Assembly: GCA_035772405.1 (NCBI GenBank)
Contig: JAYKKM010000079.1
Location: forward strand, 1,503,001-1,567,000
From: Chrysogorgia sp. JL179-B06
Taxonomy: Eukaryota > Cnidaria > Anthozoa > Scleralcyonacea > Chrysogorgiidae
Length of the DNA stretch: 64,000 nucleotides
Direction of reading: 5' to 3'
Below are positions 28,966 through 38,070 of this stretch, piece by piece; the first letter of the stretch is position 1; the number at the start of each line of letters is the position of its first letter. A program made the position numbers and the translations under genes. The notes beneath the pieces are model-generated. The model was not told the origin of the DNA and ran no database searches. It worked only from the letters and a program-made list of their open reading frames with translations.

Positions 28966-30069
28966 ATGGAACTTGGTGTGGAAACAGAACAAGGGTTGAG
29001 AGACATTTACTATAATCCCAAGACAGGGTACAGTGGCGCAGAGAGGCTGTATCAAAGTGCATTGGGAGATGGATTGAAAGTAACTAGAAAAACAGTGAAA
29101 GAATGGTTGACAGCGCAGGACACCTACACTAGGTACAAACCCATTGTTAGAAGACATAAGTTCCGCGCGACTTTTGTTGGATTTCTTGGTGAAGAGCTCC
29201 AAATGGACTTAGTGGACATGAGTAAGTACTCAAAACAGAACAAAGGGTACTATTGGATATTGACAGGCATTGAAATATTGAGTAGATACGCTTTTGGAAT
29301 TGCAGTTTATAGAAAAGACACTAAGAACATGACTGAGGCTGTTGGAAAATTGTTGGTTGACTTTAAAGATCGGTTTGGGGTTACACCTAAGTTAGCGCAA
29401 TTTGACGATGGACTTGAGTTCTACAACGTTGGTGTGAAAAGTTTGTTGGAAAAACACGGTGTTGAATATTTCAGCACTAAGAGTGATAAAAAGGCCGCTG
29501 TTGTTGAGCGTTTTAATAGAAGTCTGAAGAGTATTATGTGGAAGTACTTTTACACTCATGGAACTTACAAATGGATTGACGTTCTTGACCAGTTTGTGAG
29601 CAATTATAATAGCAATGTGAACCGTAGTATTATGATGAAGCCGAAGGATGTCAATAAGTCAAACGAAGGCGAAGTGTGGACCACTTTGTTTGGTCATCAA
29701 TTTGCGGACAATCCATTACCAAAGTTTAGAGTTGGTCAATCGGTGAGAATTAGTAAATACAAGAGTGTGTTCACAAAGGGTTATGAAGCCAACTTCACTG
29801 AAGAGCTGTTTAAAGTGGTAAAGGTTATTCGCGGTGATCCGAATGTGTACGAAATTGAGGACCACACCGGTGAACAGATTATTGGTAAATTTTATGAACA
29901 GGAATTATCGCTGGTCAATAGGAAACACGGCGACGATGTGTACAGAGTTGAAAAGGTGTTGAAAAGAAAGAAAGTCAGAGGGAAGAAGATGGCGCTGGTC
30001 AAATGGTTAGGTTATGAGAGCAAACATAATTCATGGATACCAGAAAGCGACATTCAAAACGTGAGCTAA
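28966..30069 (+). CDS. INT: Retroviral-type integrase with chromodomain
   Basis: 367 residues from the ATG at 28966; an in-frame GTG three codons earlier is not preferred. The rve catalytic core has the acidic triad in QMDLVDM, QFDDGLEF and VVERFNRS. An SH3-like region (FRVGQSVRISKYKS) follows. The last ~45 residues form a chromodomain (YRVEKVLKRK...LVKWLGYESKHNSWIPE). It would join the element ends to host DNA and make the 6-bp duplication; the chromodomain may guide insertion to marked chromatin. It appears intact. Confidence 0.93.
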   Translation: MELGVETEQGLRDIYYNPKTGYSGAERLYQSALGDGLKVTRKTVKEWLTAQDTYTRYKPIVRRHKFRATFVGFLGEELQMDLVDMSKYSKQNKGYYWILTGIEILSRYAFGIAVYRKDTKNMTEAVGKLLVDFKDRFGVTPKLAQFDDGLEFYNVGVKSLLEKHGVEYFSTKSDKKAAVVERFNRSLKSIMWKYFYTHGTYKWIDVLDQFVSNYNSNVNRSIMMKPKDVNKSNEGEVWTTLFGHQFADNPLPKFRVGQSVRISKYKSVFTKGYEANFTEELFKVVKVIRGDPNVYEIEDHTGEQIIGKFYEQELSLVNRKHGDDVYRVEKVLKRKKVRGKKMALVKWLGYESKHNSWIPESDIQNVS

Positions 30070-30075
30070 TGTAAT

Positions 30076-30159
30076 ATGGCTGAAGGTGAGGAAGTTTTTG
30101 ACGATATCGAGATGAAAAACTTTAGCGAGCTCGAAGGTATGAGTGATGAGCAATTATAA
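30076..30159 (+). pseudogene. Short acidic ORF, cut-off 5' end of the next gene
   Basis: 27 codons (MAEGEEVFDD...) end in TAA at 30157-30159. The frame then stays open through 30160-30195 into the 440-residue gene, so the simplest reading is one gene interrupted by a single stop. It could also be a genuine short leader peptide. Confidence 0.5.
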
Positions 30160-30195
30160 AAGAATCGTGTCGATGTCGAAGATTTTATTGAAGGC

Positions 30196-31518
30196 ATGTA
30201 TGGTGGGCGCACTGAAGACAACATGCCGGAAGACGTTCGCGTTAGTTACAACGACTATCAAGACTATGCGAAAAAGATAAGAGGCGAGCAAGCTAGAAGG
30301 CGAGGTGGGCAAAAAGAGACGTCGTTCACCGACACTGATGGTGGTAAGACGGTGACGATAAGGGGAACCAACACAGAGGCCCCCGCAGTAGAGCCCGCTG
30401 ATCAGGAGTCATATGGTGACGTCGACGACACAAGCTACAGTATAGCTCTTGAAGAGAAGTCGGACGATCTTTATAGAAGATTGGATGAGTTAAACGTGTT
30501 CAACAAAGAGGTAACAAAAAATCAAGTAGAAAGAATCAAGCTAATAGATAAGAAAATACGTAAGTTACAAAAAAAAAGACTCGGTCATGACGACGCGTCA
30601 AGGAAAATAGTCAACAGGTCGCAGGTTACGGACTCAGGGGCTATTCTTTTCAAACCGATAAACAAAGATGGTAAATATGGAAAACCCAAACGAATTCTAA
30701 TACCTTGGGGAAAAGGCTTGATCTACAGTAAAGATGCGAGTAGTAAAAACGCGATTGAGCAGTTCAAACAGTTAGTTAGTCAAATCCCTGAGAACACAGA
30801 AACAACAGTTGCCACAGCAGAAGTAATCCCAGATGATTTCCCAGTGATTGAAACAAGAGTGGAGCGCTATAACATAACTGGGCTATCATTAGACGAAAAC
30901 CGCGAACATAATGGTGTGCTCACCCCAAGCGATAGTGTGTTGCGTGAGTCGAGAATAGGCAACAATGGCGCATTGCAAATACAAGAAGACTATTATCAGG
31001 AAGCGATAAATGAAACGAGAAGGAGAATGACAGAGCTTGAAGCAAAAGATAAGCAAAGTGGTCTTACGAGTGACGAACAGCTAGAGTACGACGGTTTGCT
31101 TAGGAGAAAGGTGGGACTCACGCAAGCCAAAAAAGAAGTCTTAGAACAACGACAAATAGAGGAAGTTAGAGCGCGACAAGAAGTCGACATTGACAGATTG
31201 CAGAAATTTAAGGAATGGGCTAAAGAAAATATGGTCGGGTTGAGCGCTGTGGCAATTTCAGTGGCTGGAATTATAACAACAATTATTATCGCTGGGAGGT
31301 CTGCTGTCATGAAAGGCGCTATGGCCACGAGGTCGTTCGCACAGGCTGTTAAGAACGCGATAACGAAGATGGGTCCATGGGCTGTTGGATTGGCTAATTT
31401 AGTTTACAATATGTTGACGTTGGGTGCGAAGGGTCTTGCTTGGTTGGCCCAAAATCTCTGGGTACTCGCAGTGGTACTTGCGTGGTTTGCTTATGATTAT
31501 TACAAGCTAAAACGGTAG
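30196..31518 (+). CDS. Coiled-coil protein with C-terminal membrane segments
   Basis: 440 residues from the first ATG after the in-frame stop; the original start was probably 30076. The N-terminal half is charged. Helical stretches at about 85-125 and 265-345 are likely coiled coils. Three hydrophobic segments close the protein (VGLSAVAISVAGIITTIII, then MGPWAVGLANLVYNML, then LWVLAVVLAWFAYDYY). No family is recognised. Placement between integrase and capsid genes suggests a virion or assembly protein. Confidence 0.7.
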   Translation: MYGGRTEDNMPEDVRVSYNDYQDYAKKIRGEQARRRGGQKETSFTDTDGGKTVTIRGTNTEAPAVEPADQESYGDVDDTSYSIALEEKSDDLYRRLDELNVFNKEVTKNQVERIKLIDKKIRKLQKKRLGHDDASRKIVNRSQVTDSGAILFKPINKDGKYGKPKRILIPWGKGLIYSKDASSKNAIEQFKQLVSQIPENTETTVATAEVIPDDFPVIETRVERYNITGLSLDENREHNGVLTPSDSVLRESRIGNNGALQIQEDYYQEAINETRRRMTELEAKDKQSGLTSDEQLEYDGLLRRKVGLTQAKKEVLEQRQIEEVRARQEVDIDRLQKFKEWAKENMVGLSAVAISVAGIITTIIIAGRSAVMKGAMATRSFAQAVKNAITKMGPWAVGLANLVYNMLTLGAKGLAWLAQNLWVLAVVLAWFAYDYYKLKR

Positions 31519-31541
31519 CGATAAAACATATGTAAAGGTAT

Positions 31542-32780
31542 ATGAACGCCACGTCAGCAGAGTTGAGCCCTGGTTTTAGACGAGCGACCATGGGCGTCAT
31601 AAAAGGGGTGAGAACGCAACACGTAATCACGTTGAACCCTAATAAAGTCAGTCCTGGTGAGGAACTCTACATTGATATACCGAAGCTCAAGGTTAGTAGC
31701 TGTTTGGTGCCTGGATCGTTGGGTCTAGTGTTCGACTTTAAGAATGCAAACGCCAAAAGCTGGTTCTTGAACAATGTGAGCAAGTTGTTGGTTGAGAAAC
31801 TTGTTGTGAGACTAGCTGGGGAAACTGTGTATGACAACAATGGGGAAAATTACACTGGTGTTTATCGCGACCTTTGGGAGAGTGCTACTGCGCGAGACCA
31901 AATGATTGACTATGGTGTTGGTGGTGAGAACTTGAGAAAGCTAATTTCTAAGGATGACAGTGGTGCGACGAGTGGGAACGTCGCTAAAGTTAGTGACGCG
32001 CTGATGTTTGGTGTGATTGGAACGAAACAGCGGATTAAGCTCGGCAAGATCATGAATGACCACGGGTTGTACGCTCCTTTTAGCATGAACAACAACTTGC
32101 AGTATGTGATCACACTTCCGAAGGCCGCAGACATCATGGTGGCGCAATCCGGTAGCGCTGTGGGTGGGTACACTCTGGAGAACCTCGAGCTTGAGTATGA
32201 AACGATCGATAACCAGGAGCTCGCTGATGAAATAACGTCAGGCTATGCAAGTGGTCGTAGTTTGTCGTATGAGCACGTTACGTTGATGAAAACCGCCGAA
32301 TGGGACAAAGGCACGACCATCGTGAATGAAAACATTAATCTTCCAAGAAAAAGCATGAAGGCAATCGTGTTGCTATTCACGAATAAGGTGCGAACAGACA
32401 GTGAGGAGTTTCTTTACCCAAATATTGAGAGCGTTAGAATCACAATTGAAGGCGTGCCAAATAGTGTTCACTCACAGGGTATTCCAAAGTCGAAGTTCTA
32501 CGCAGAAGCGAAGCGACTGTTTGGGTTGGGTGAAGAACACGCTCAGTTTATGACCATACAGAAGTTCTATAAAGATGGCTTTGCGTTAGTCATCGACTTG
32601 AGGAGCGTTCAAGATAATCGCAATGTCGCCACTGGCAAGAACATTGTAAACACACAATCCGGTGTGCTTCTTGAGATCACTAAGAAAGCGACGACTGCGG
32701 ATGTTATGTGTAGGGTGTTTGTGATAAGTGATGGGTTGGTCAACTTTATGAACAATGGGTTGCAATCAATCCAGTATTAA
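31542..32780 (+). CDS. MCP: Double-jelly-roll major capsid protein
   Basis: 412 residues, beta-rich throughout, with the Polinton capsid pattern: an N-terminal GFRRATMGVIKGVRTQHV, a jelly-roll core with LELEYETIDN, and a second half with NLPRKSMKAIVLLF and SVRITIEGVPNSV. It forms the icosahedral shell. Its position directly upstream of the packaging ATPase is the usual arrangement. No break is seen. Confidence 0.85.
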   Translation: MNATSAELSPGFRRATMGVIKGVRTQHVITLNPNKVSPGEELYIDIPKLKVSSCLVPGSLGLVFDFKNANAKSWFLNNVSKLLVEKLVVRLAGETVYDNNGENYTGVYRDLWESATARDQMIDYGVGGENLRKLISKDDSGATSGNVAKVSDALMFGVIGTKQRIKLGKIMNDHGLYAPFSMNNNLQYVITLPKAADIMVAQSGSAVGGYTLENLELEYETIDNQELADEITSGYASGRSLSYEHVTLMKTAEWDKGTTIVNENINLPRKSMKAIVLLFTNKVRTDSEEFLYPNIESVRITIEGVPNSVHSQGIPKSKFYAEAKRLFGLGEEHAQFMTIQKFYKDGFALVIDLRSVQDNRNVATGKNIVNTQSGVLLEITKKATTADVMCRVFVISDGLVNFMNNGLQSIQY

Positions 32781-32795
32781 ATCAAACGTGAGTTA

Positions 32796-33395
32796 ATGGA
32801 GACTCCGTTTAATATGTTAATTGTTGGTATGACAGCTTGTGGTAAGACGCATTATTTGCTAGAAACATTGGAATCTGAGTACTTCAGTAAGTTTGACTAC
32901 ATCGTGTTGATTTGCCCTACTTTCGAGTGGAACAAAGCGTACCAAGATTGGAAATATGTGCGCGACCCCGACGTGTTAGCGATAGACTGCGCGCAAGACA
33001 GTGTCGACGCTGTTCTCAAGTGTGTAACAAATGTTTTTAAAGGCACTAACACTCTGATTGTGTTGGACGACTGTGCGAGTTCTCAAGATGTCAAGAATAG
33101 GACTAGTCAATTGGTCAACTTGGCTTTTAGTGCGCGACATTTTATGTTGAGCGTTATTGTCATCACACAACAACTGACGTCGATCGCAAAACCGTACAGA
33201 GAAAATATTAGTAAGCTCGTTTGCTTCTACTGCCCAAGTAGGAGTGATATGAAGGTCGTTATCGACGATTACCTTGGAAACATTAGCAGAGAAAAATCGT
33301 CGGCGATTGTGACCGCATTAAAAAATAATAAGTACGCTAGACTCGAAATCTCACTGCGCTACCCATACAGTCACGAAGTTGTTATTCCGCAATAA
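32796..33395 (+). CDS. ATP: Genome-packaging ATPase (FtsK/HerA type)
   Basis: 199 residues. It pumps the element's DNA into capsids. The P-loop GMTACGKT is at 11-18 and Walker B TLIVLDDC at about 86-93. The sensor region VIVITQQLTSI follows. Size and motifs match the Polinton and adintovirus ATPase. It lies 15 bp after the capsid gene and 3 bp before the next gene, so these are one transcription unit. Confidence 0.92.
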   Translation: METPFNMLIVGMTACGKTHYLLETLESEYFSKFDYIVLICPTFEWNKAYQDWKYVRDPDVLAIDCAQDSVDAVLKCVTNVFKGTNTLIVLDDCASSQDVKNRTSQLVNLAFSARHFMLSVIVITQQLTSIAKPYRENISKLVCFYCPSRSDMKVVIDDYLGNISREKSSAIVTALKNNKYARLEISLRYPYSHEVVIPQ

Positions 33396-33398
33396 AAT

Positions 33399-33911
33399 AT
33401 GGGTATAAGTAATAACGTGATGGTGAAACGCAAAAGTGAAGAAAACCCCACGATTGAGGAACTAGTTGAGGAGACCGCTGACACTTCGACTGTGGAAGAC
33501 AACATGGACGTTAGGAGAGCCGAACTTATTAGACTGTCTGGCGATGGTGTGGTAAGTCAATCTGAAGCGTACATTAAAAAAGCGTCCGCAAAGGTTATCG
33601 ACAAGATATGGCGTCAATATGAGTTGAAGAGAATGGAAATCGCAAACGCTTTTCTCACCGACTTGCTAATCAGCAAATTCGCTAGCTTACTAGATGGGTT
33701 GAACGCTATAGAGAATCCTGACGAGCTAAATGATGAACTACAAAAAGACCCGTTATTAAAGAAAGACGTTGAAAGCATTGTCGCGATTGTGACACCGTAT
33801 GTGCCTTTCTTGGGCTTGTTGTCGGGAGGGATCACAACGTCGAAATATGTGTACGATCACCATTTTAAAAGTGAGGCAACAAACGCTGAAAATAGTGAAC
33901 AAATGGACTAA
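33399..33911 (+). CDS. Terminal small protein with myristoylation-type start and membrane segment
   Basis: 170 residues. The start MGISNN has Gly2 and Ser4, compatible with N-myristoylation. A helical acidic region (ELVEETADTS...) precedes a hydrophobic stretch (SIVAIVTPYVPFLGLLSGGI). The last ~12 residues (ATNAENSEQMD) lie in the terminal repeat and nearly match the end of the DNA polymerase. The family is unknown. Confidence 0.6.
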   Translation: MGISNNVMVKRKSEENPTIEELVEETADTSTVEDNMDVRRAELIRLSGDGVVSQSEAYIKKASAKVIDKIWRQYELKRMEIANAFLTDLLISKFASLLDGLNAIENPDELNDELQKDPLLKKDVESIVAIVTPYVPFLGLLSGGITTSKYVYDHHFKSEATNAENSEQMD

Positions 33912-34497
33912 TCTATTATTAACAGGTGGTAATAACCTAATTTGCATAACAGGTGGCAATTTTATCACGCGTGAGACACTTTTACGATACATAAATTTGT
34001 AAAAATGTGATTTGACAAATTTGTGAAAATATTGAAACGACACTCTCTATTTTTAAATGTGATTTGACAAATTTGTGAAGATGTGATTTGACAAATTTGT
34101 GAAAATATTGAAACGGCGCTCTCTATTTTTTAAATGTGGTTTGACAAATTTGTGAAAATGTTGAAACGACTATTTTTTAAATGCGATTCGACAAATTTGT
34201 GAAAATGTTGAAACGACTATTTTTCAAATATGGCTAAAGTAGCGTAAAGTTTAGCGAAAGTCGTGATTTTTTTAATATTTGGCATCAACTTAGTAGAAAA
34301 CGTGGGAGGGGTGTTTAAACTAACTAACGATTACCATAATAGCACAGAGAGTGAGGTTGCGAGCTCACCAACGTCGATTATAAAACGTGAGTACCAAAAC
34401 ATTGCCGAGTTGTGGCTCGACACAAATTTGGTGATGTTTTGGCGTTTATATCGTGGTTGGTGTTGACTGGGCTCGCAGCCCCACTTACTATACTACT
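33872..34497. repeat. Polinton right terminal inverted repeat
   Basis: Inverse copy of 15881-16478. The inner end lies inside the 3' end of the plus-strand gene at 33399-33911. Relative to the left copy it contains an extra segment of about 28 bp near 33926-33955, bounded by two copies of ACAGGTGG, which looks like a local duplication. Confidence 0.95.
34263..34466 (+). CDS. Small ORF in terminal repeat (67 aa), right copy
   Basis: Inverse copy of the ORF at 15912-16115, with an identical predicted protein. It may be a short element gene or just open by chance. Confidence 0.25.
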   Translation: MIFLIFGINLVENVGGVFKLTNDYHNSTESEVASSPTSIIKREYQNIAELWLDTNLVMFWRLYRGWC

Positions 34498-34503
34498 TAA
34501 GAC
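34498..34503. repeat. Target-site duplication, right (TAAGAC)
   Basis: Same six bases as 15875-15880, directly after the element end at 34497. Confidence 0.93.
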
Positions 34504-34850
34504 ATGAGTAGAAATGATATAATGTTATTTAATCCATGTTAAAGACGCACTTGTTTCGCAAAGCATATGAAACTTTCTTGTAAATCGTTAAATACTTTTA
34601 TGATATAACTATACAGATTCTTTTTAGTGATATATTTAATTAAGATAGGTTAGTTATAACTTCTCACCAAAAATTTTAAATTTTTGCTATTTTCTTGTAA
34701 AGCATGATAAGCCTATTTTTATGCAATTGTAAAGCGCCACTTGGCACTTGTGGAAGCGGCGCTTAGAAATATTAAATATTATATTAATATTATTATTATT
34801 ATTATATAAATTAATGAATAAATATGCATTTTGCTACGTGGTCACACCCA

Positions 34851-34925
34851 CATTAAGATTTTCCGACAAGTGGGCGTGGTCATGTGGGCCACATGACCAC
34901 GCCCACTTGTCGGAAAATCTTAATG
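34851..34925. repeat. Perfect 37-bp palindrome
   Basis: Arms 34851-34887 and 34889-34925 are exact inverses around one G. It lies about 350 bp right of the Polinton. Confidence 0.95.
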
Positions 34926-35057
34926 CTTGCCCCCCCCCGTTACGCCAAAAGTTAATGTTTCTTTGACCACACAAGCGCACGATTTTTTTTATTATATTTT
35001 CTCTTCCATATTTATAATTGGTAGATTTTTCTATCCATTCAATAATTTTGTAAACCT

Positions 35058-35167
35058 TTAAAATGAACTTAGGCAAAATAAACTAAATCTGAATCTTTCT
35101 CTACAATTCAACATCAACACGAGTACCAACACAGACAACTTTGAAAACATTTGAATATTAGCCTTAC
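35058..35167 (-). CDS. Possible alternative 3' coding end
   Basis: Open read-through of the EGF-2 exon: SKANIQMFSKLSVLVLVLML, then a basic tail to a stop. AATAAA occurs on the minus strand about 65 bp further on (near 34990). It could end a membrane-anchored short isoform or the gene itself. Confidence 0.4.
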
Positions 35168-35269
35168 TTTTTTCACAAATATTTCCACAGAATCCTTTGT
35201 GACATTGACACATGTTCTTAAACGGATCAACACAAGTTCCACCATTAAGACAAAGTTTCTTGCAAATTG
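35168..35269 (-). CDS. Host exon: EGF-like domain 2 (or terminal exon)
   Basis: 34 codons, phase 1-1. ICKKLCLNGGTCVDPFKNMC, then GNICEK. A good donor GTAAGG follows, which would splice in phase to 15831 across the Polinton. If not spliced, the frame runs on for 36 residues with a hydrophobic stretch (LSVLVLVLML) to a stop at 35058-35060. Confidence 0.9.
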
Positions 35270-35304
35270 CTAAAACGAGAATATACAATTTAACAAACTG
35301 TCAA

Positions 35305-35772
35305 AAACCTTAAAGTGTCTATGAAGTGAAAAAATCGCTAGCATTTTTTTGCTCTAACGAACAAAGTAGCACGGCAGGAGCATTCACTGAAAATTTCAAG
35401 TGAATCTGCTGCATAGTCTTCGAGCTATCAACTCTCAAAGTTTGTCCATTGGCATAGTTTCACGTTAAAAAATAGGGAAAGACTGGGATTGGATATATGT
35501 GGTATATGACGTATGCAGGTGGATCATTAATGTACAAATCCATTGTTCTTATGCAAAGTAAGTCCACCTGCATACGTCACAAGACAATGAACCGCGCGTT
35601 TCAGATTTCACCAAAAATGTTTAGCCATGCCAAACTTTGAGAGTTGATAGCTCGAAGACTATGCAACAGATTCACTTGAAATTTTCAGTGTACGCTCCTG
35701 CCGTGCTACTTTGTCCGTTAAAGCAAAAAAATGCTAGCGAATTTTTCACTTCATAGACACTTTAAAGTTCTT
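35305..35772. mobile_element. Fold-back element with ~140-bp arms
   Basis: TTAAAGTGTCTATGAAGTGA ... GTTGATAGCTCGAAGACTAT and inverse. It lies between the two EGF exons. Confidence 0.87.
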
Positions 35773-35883
35773 AAAATAAGACGCTGTCTTTGCACTACAC
35801 AACGCTTTGATTAAGCCATCAAAATATGAATTGGGATTGATGAATGAATAAATTAATCAATCAATCAATCATACAGGGACTAC

Positions 35884-35976
35884 CTTTCTCGCATGATTTT
35901 CCTTCGTACATCTCTGTACATTGGCATTCTGTTCCAATACAATGACCTCCATTTTGACAACTTGGATTACATAAAC
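35884..35976 (-). CDS. Host exon: EGF-like domain 1
   Basis: 31 codons, phase 1-1. LCNPSCQNGGHCIGTECQC, then YEGKSCEK, a six-cysteine EGF. Confidence 0.92.
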
Positions 35977-36212
35977 CTACAAACAAAATTGATTAAAACA
36001 TTGTCAGTATTCAAGAGTTGTGCATCACTCCGCTACAGATAGACATCGTTCGAAGAGAGAGCCTGAGCTCTACGTGTACAGGTAGTGAAGTTGTCTCCCG
36101 GCAGAGATTGGGGAAAATAATGGCGTTGGAAATTTCTGACTGTTCTGAACAACTTAACGTGTAACAAACGTTAAGCTAAAATTCTTAATATCAACAAAAT
36201 ATTTTGTCATAC

Positions 36213-36395
36213 CTAAACATTGTTGGATATTGCATGCTTCGGATTCTGTTTCGGATCCTAATTGCTGATCAAAGCAAGTTTTCCCTTCGTTGGCTGGGGC
36301 AGGATTACTACAGGTTCGTTTTCGAATACGTGATCCTCCTCCACAAGTTGCTGTGCATTCCGTCCAAGAGCTCCACTCACTGTAACCACCGTCAA
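36213..36395 (-). CDS. Host exon: TSP1 repeat 12
   Basis: 61 codons, phase 1-1. VDGGYSEWSSWTECTATCGG, ending CNIQQC. The intron upstream is GGAA-rich. Confidence 0.93.
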
Positions 36396-36422
36396 CTGAA
36401 AATATTAAGAATGGTTTAGAAA

Positions 36423-36655
36423 GAAAGGATGTTATAGGAAGGGAGGGAGGAATGAGTGGGGAGGAAAGAAGGAGGGAAGGAAGGGAGGGAGGGAAGAAAG
36501 GAAGGAGGAAAGGAAGAAGGAAGGAAGGAAGGGAGGGAGGAAGGAAGGAGGGAGGGAAGGAAGGAGGAAAGGAAGCAAGGAAGCTAGGAAGCAAGGAAGG
36601 AAGCAAGGAAGCAAGGAAGGATGGAAGGAAGGGAAGGAAGGGAAAGGAAGAAATT
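36423..36655. repeat. GGAA-rich tract filling an intron
   Basis: Purine-only on plus, so pyrimidine-only in the transcript, between TSP1 11 and 12. Confidence 0.92.
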
Positions 36656-36657
36656 AC

Positions 36658-36849
36658 CTTTTTGACCTGGGCACACTAATCCATTACACTGCTTGCTCTC
36701 CTCATCTCCTCCAATTCCCAGGTAAGAACAATCTTGCCCGCCATCTATAGGTATTGGAGATGTGCAGTTTCTAGTTCGTATTTGGCTACCACCACCACAA
36801 GATTTTGTGCACTGTGTCCAGACCGACCATTCAGAATAACCACCATTGA
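36658..36849 (-). CDS. Host exon: TSP1 repeat 11
   Basis: 64 codons, phase 1-1. VNGGYSEWSVWTQCTKSCGG, ending CNGLVCP; donor GTAATT chosen over a closer GTCAAA. Confidence 0.93.
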
Positions 36850-36930
36850 CTAGATTTAAAGAAAAAAAAGGAATCCATCATACACATTATTTCACCAGTG
36901 TCTTATTCAATTAGTAAACAAGAATCTTAC

Positions 36931-36984
36931 CAGGCTTTGGGCACAATATGTCTTTCTTGGAAGGATCAGTTTGATAAATTTTAC
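36931..36984 (-). CDS. Host exon: short linker with CP
   Basis: 18 codons, phase 1-1, KIYQTDPSKKDILCPKP between the FReD and the next TSP1. Confidence 0.65.
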
Positions 36985-37041
36985 CTATTCACAGAAAATA
37001 AATATTATGAAGTATTTAGATAAACATAGGTATATGAACTG

Positions 37042-37605
37042 TTGATGTTGGTGATGAAGGTGATGATGCTGACGATAATGTTGATGATGATGACGATTAC
37101 GGTGATGATGATGGTGATGACGATGATGACGATGGTGATGACGATGTTGACGATGGTGATGACGATAATGTTTATGATGATGACGATTACGGTGATGATG
37201 ATGGTGATGATGACGATTACGGTGATGATGATGGTGATGACGATGATGATGATGGTGATGATGGTGATGACGATGGTGATGATGGTGATGATGGTGATGA
37301 CGATAATGTTGATGATGATGACGATGATGATGACGATGACGATGGTGATGACGATGATGATGACGATGGTGATGACGATGATGATGACGATGATGATGAC
37401 GATGTTGATGATGGTGATGACGATGATGACGATTACGGTGATGATGATGACGATGATGATGACGATGACGATGACGATTACGGTGATGATGGTGATGACG
37501 ATGATGATGACGATGGTGATGACGATGATGATGACGATGTTGATGATAATGACGATGATGTTGATGGTGGTGATGACAATGATGTTAATGATAATGATTA
37601 CGATG
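37042..37605. repeat. (GAT/GAC/GGT)n trinucleotide tract
   Basis: About 560 bp of GATGATGACGATG-type units, filling the intron 3' of the FReD exons. Confidence 0.95.
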
Positions 37606-37638
37606 ATACCTTGGAAATAAAGGCAAACTTAGACATAC

Positions 37639-37904
37639 CAGGAGATTCCTTCATCCAATACCAAATAACAGTTGGAATTGGATCACTGTTTTTAATCCAC
37701 GAGGCGGAACTTGAGTCTTTCGCCTTAGAGATTATTGATCCATATTTATCCCCTTGTTTCCCCTCAGACGTTGTAAGCAATGACATATCACTGTTCGTTG
37801 ACAACCACGGCATGCGACGGTTAAGACTTTCTTCTCCGTACTCCCAAGATCCAAACTTTGATACATCGTTGAGTTTCACTTGAGAATTATCTTTCTTGAG
37901 AAAA
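37639..37904 (-). CDS. Host exon: fibrinogen/intelectin-like domain part 3
   Basis: Phase 2 to 1, using donor GTATGT at 37638. DVSKFGSWEYGEESLNRRMP, ... IPTVIWYWMKES completes the lectin-like domain. A second donor at about 37609 would give a phase that does not fit the next exon. Confidence 0.82.
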
Positions 37905-37969
37905 CTGAAATATGGTAGGATGAAAAATGTTCAAAGGACGTGAAAGAAAATAGAAAAATTGGGGAAATT

Positions 37970-38052
37970 GTTTGTCTGTTTGTTTGTTTGTTTGTTTGTT
38001 TGTTTGTTTGTTTGTTTGTTTGTTTGTTTGTTTGTTTGTTTGTTTGTTTGTT
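37970..38052. repeat. (GTTT)n microsatellite
   Basis: About 20 units in the 166-bp intron between FReD exons 2 and 3. Confidence 0.95.
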
Positions 38053-38070
38053 CTATGTGAAATCCTTCAC

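Larger units (their letters stand above)
15881..34497. mobile_element. Polinton/Maverick (adintovirus-like) element, complete ends
   Basis: The element is about 18.6 kb. It starts 5'-AGTAGTATAG and ends with the inverse, inside inverted repeats of about 600 bp. The six bases TAAGAC flank both ends (15875-15880 and 34498-34503), the target-duplication length known for Polintons. It carries the hallmark set: protein-primed family B polymerase, retroviral-type integrase, double-jelly-roll capsid protein and FtsK/HerA-type packaging ATPase. It sits in an intron of a minus-strand host gene, 49 bp from a splice acceptor. The near-identical inverted repeats and perfect target duplication suggest a fairly recent insertion, though gene conversion between the repeats could also keep them alike. 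No introns are seen in its genes. Confidence 0.96.

Noticed and set aside
37042..37620. 192-codon Met/Thr-rich ORF
   Set aside because: GAT-type trinucleotide repeat read in one frame.
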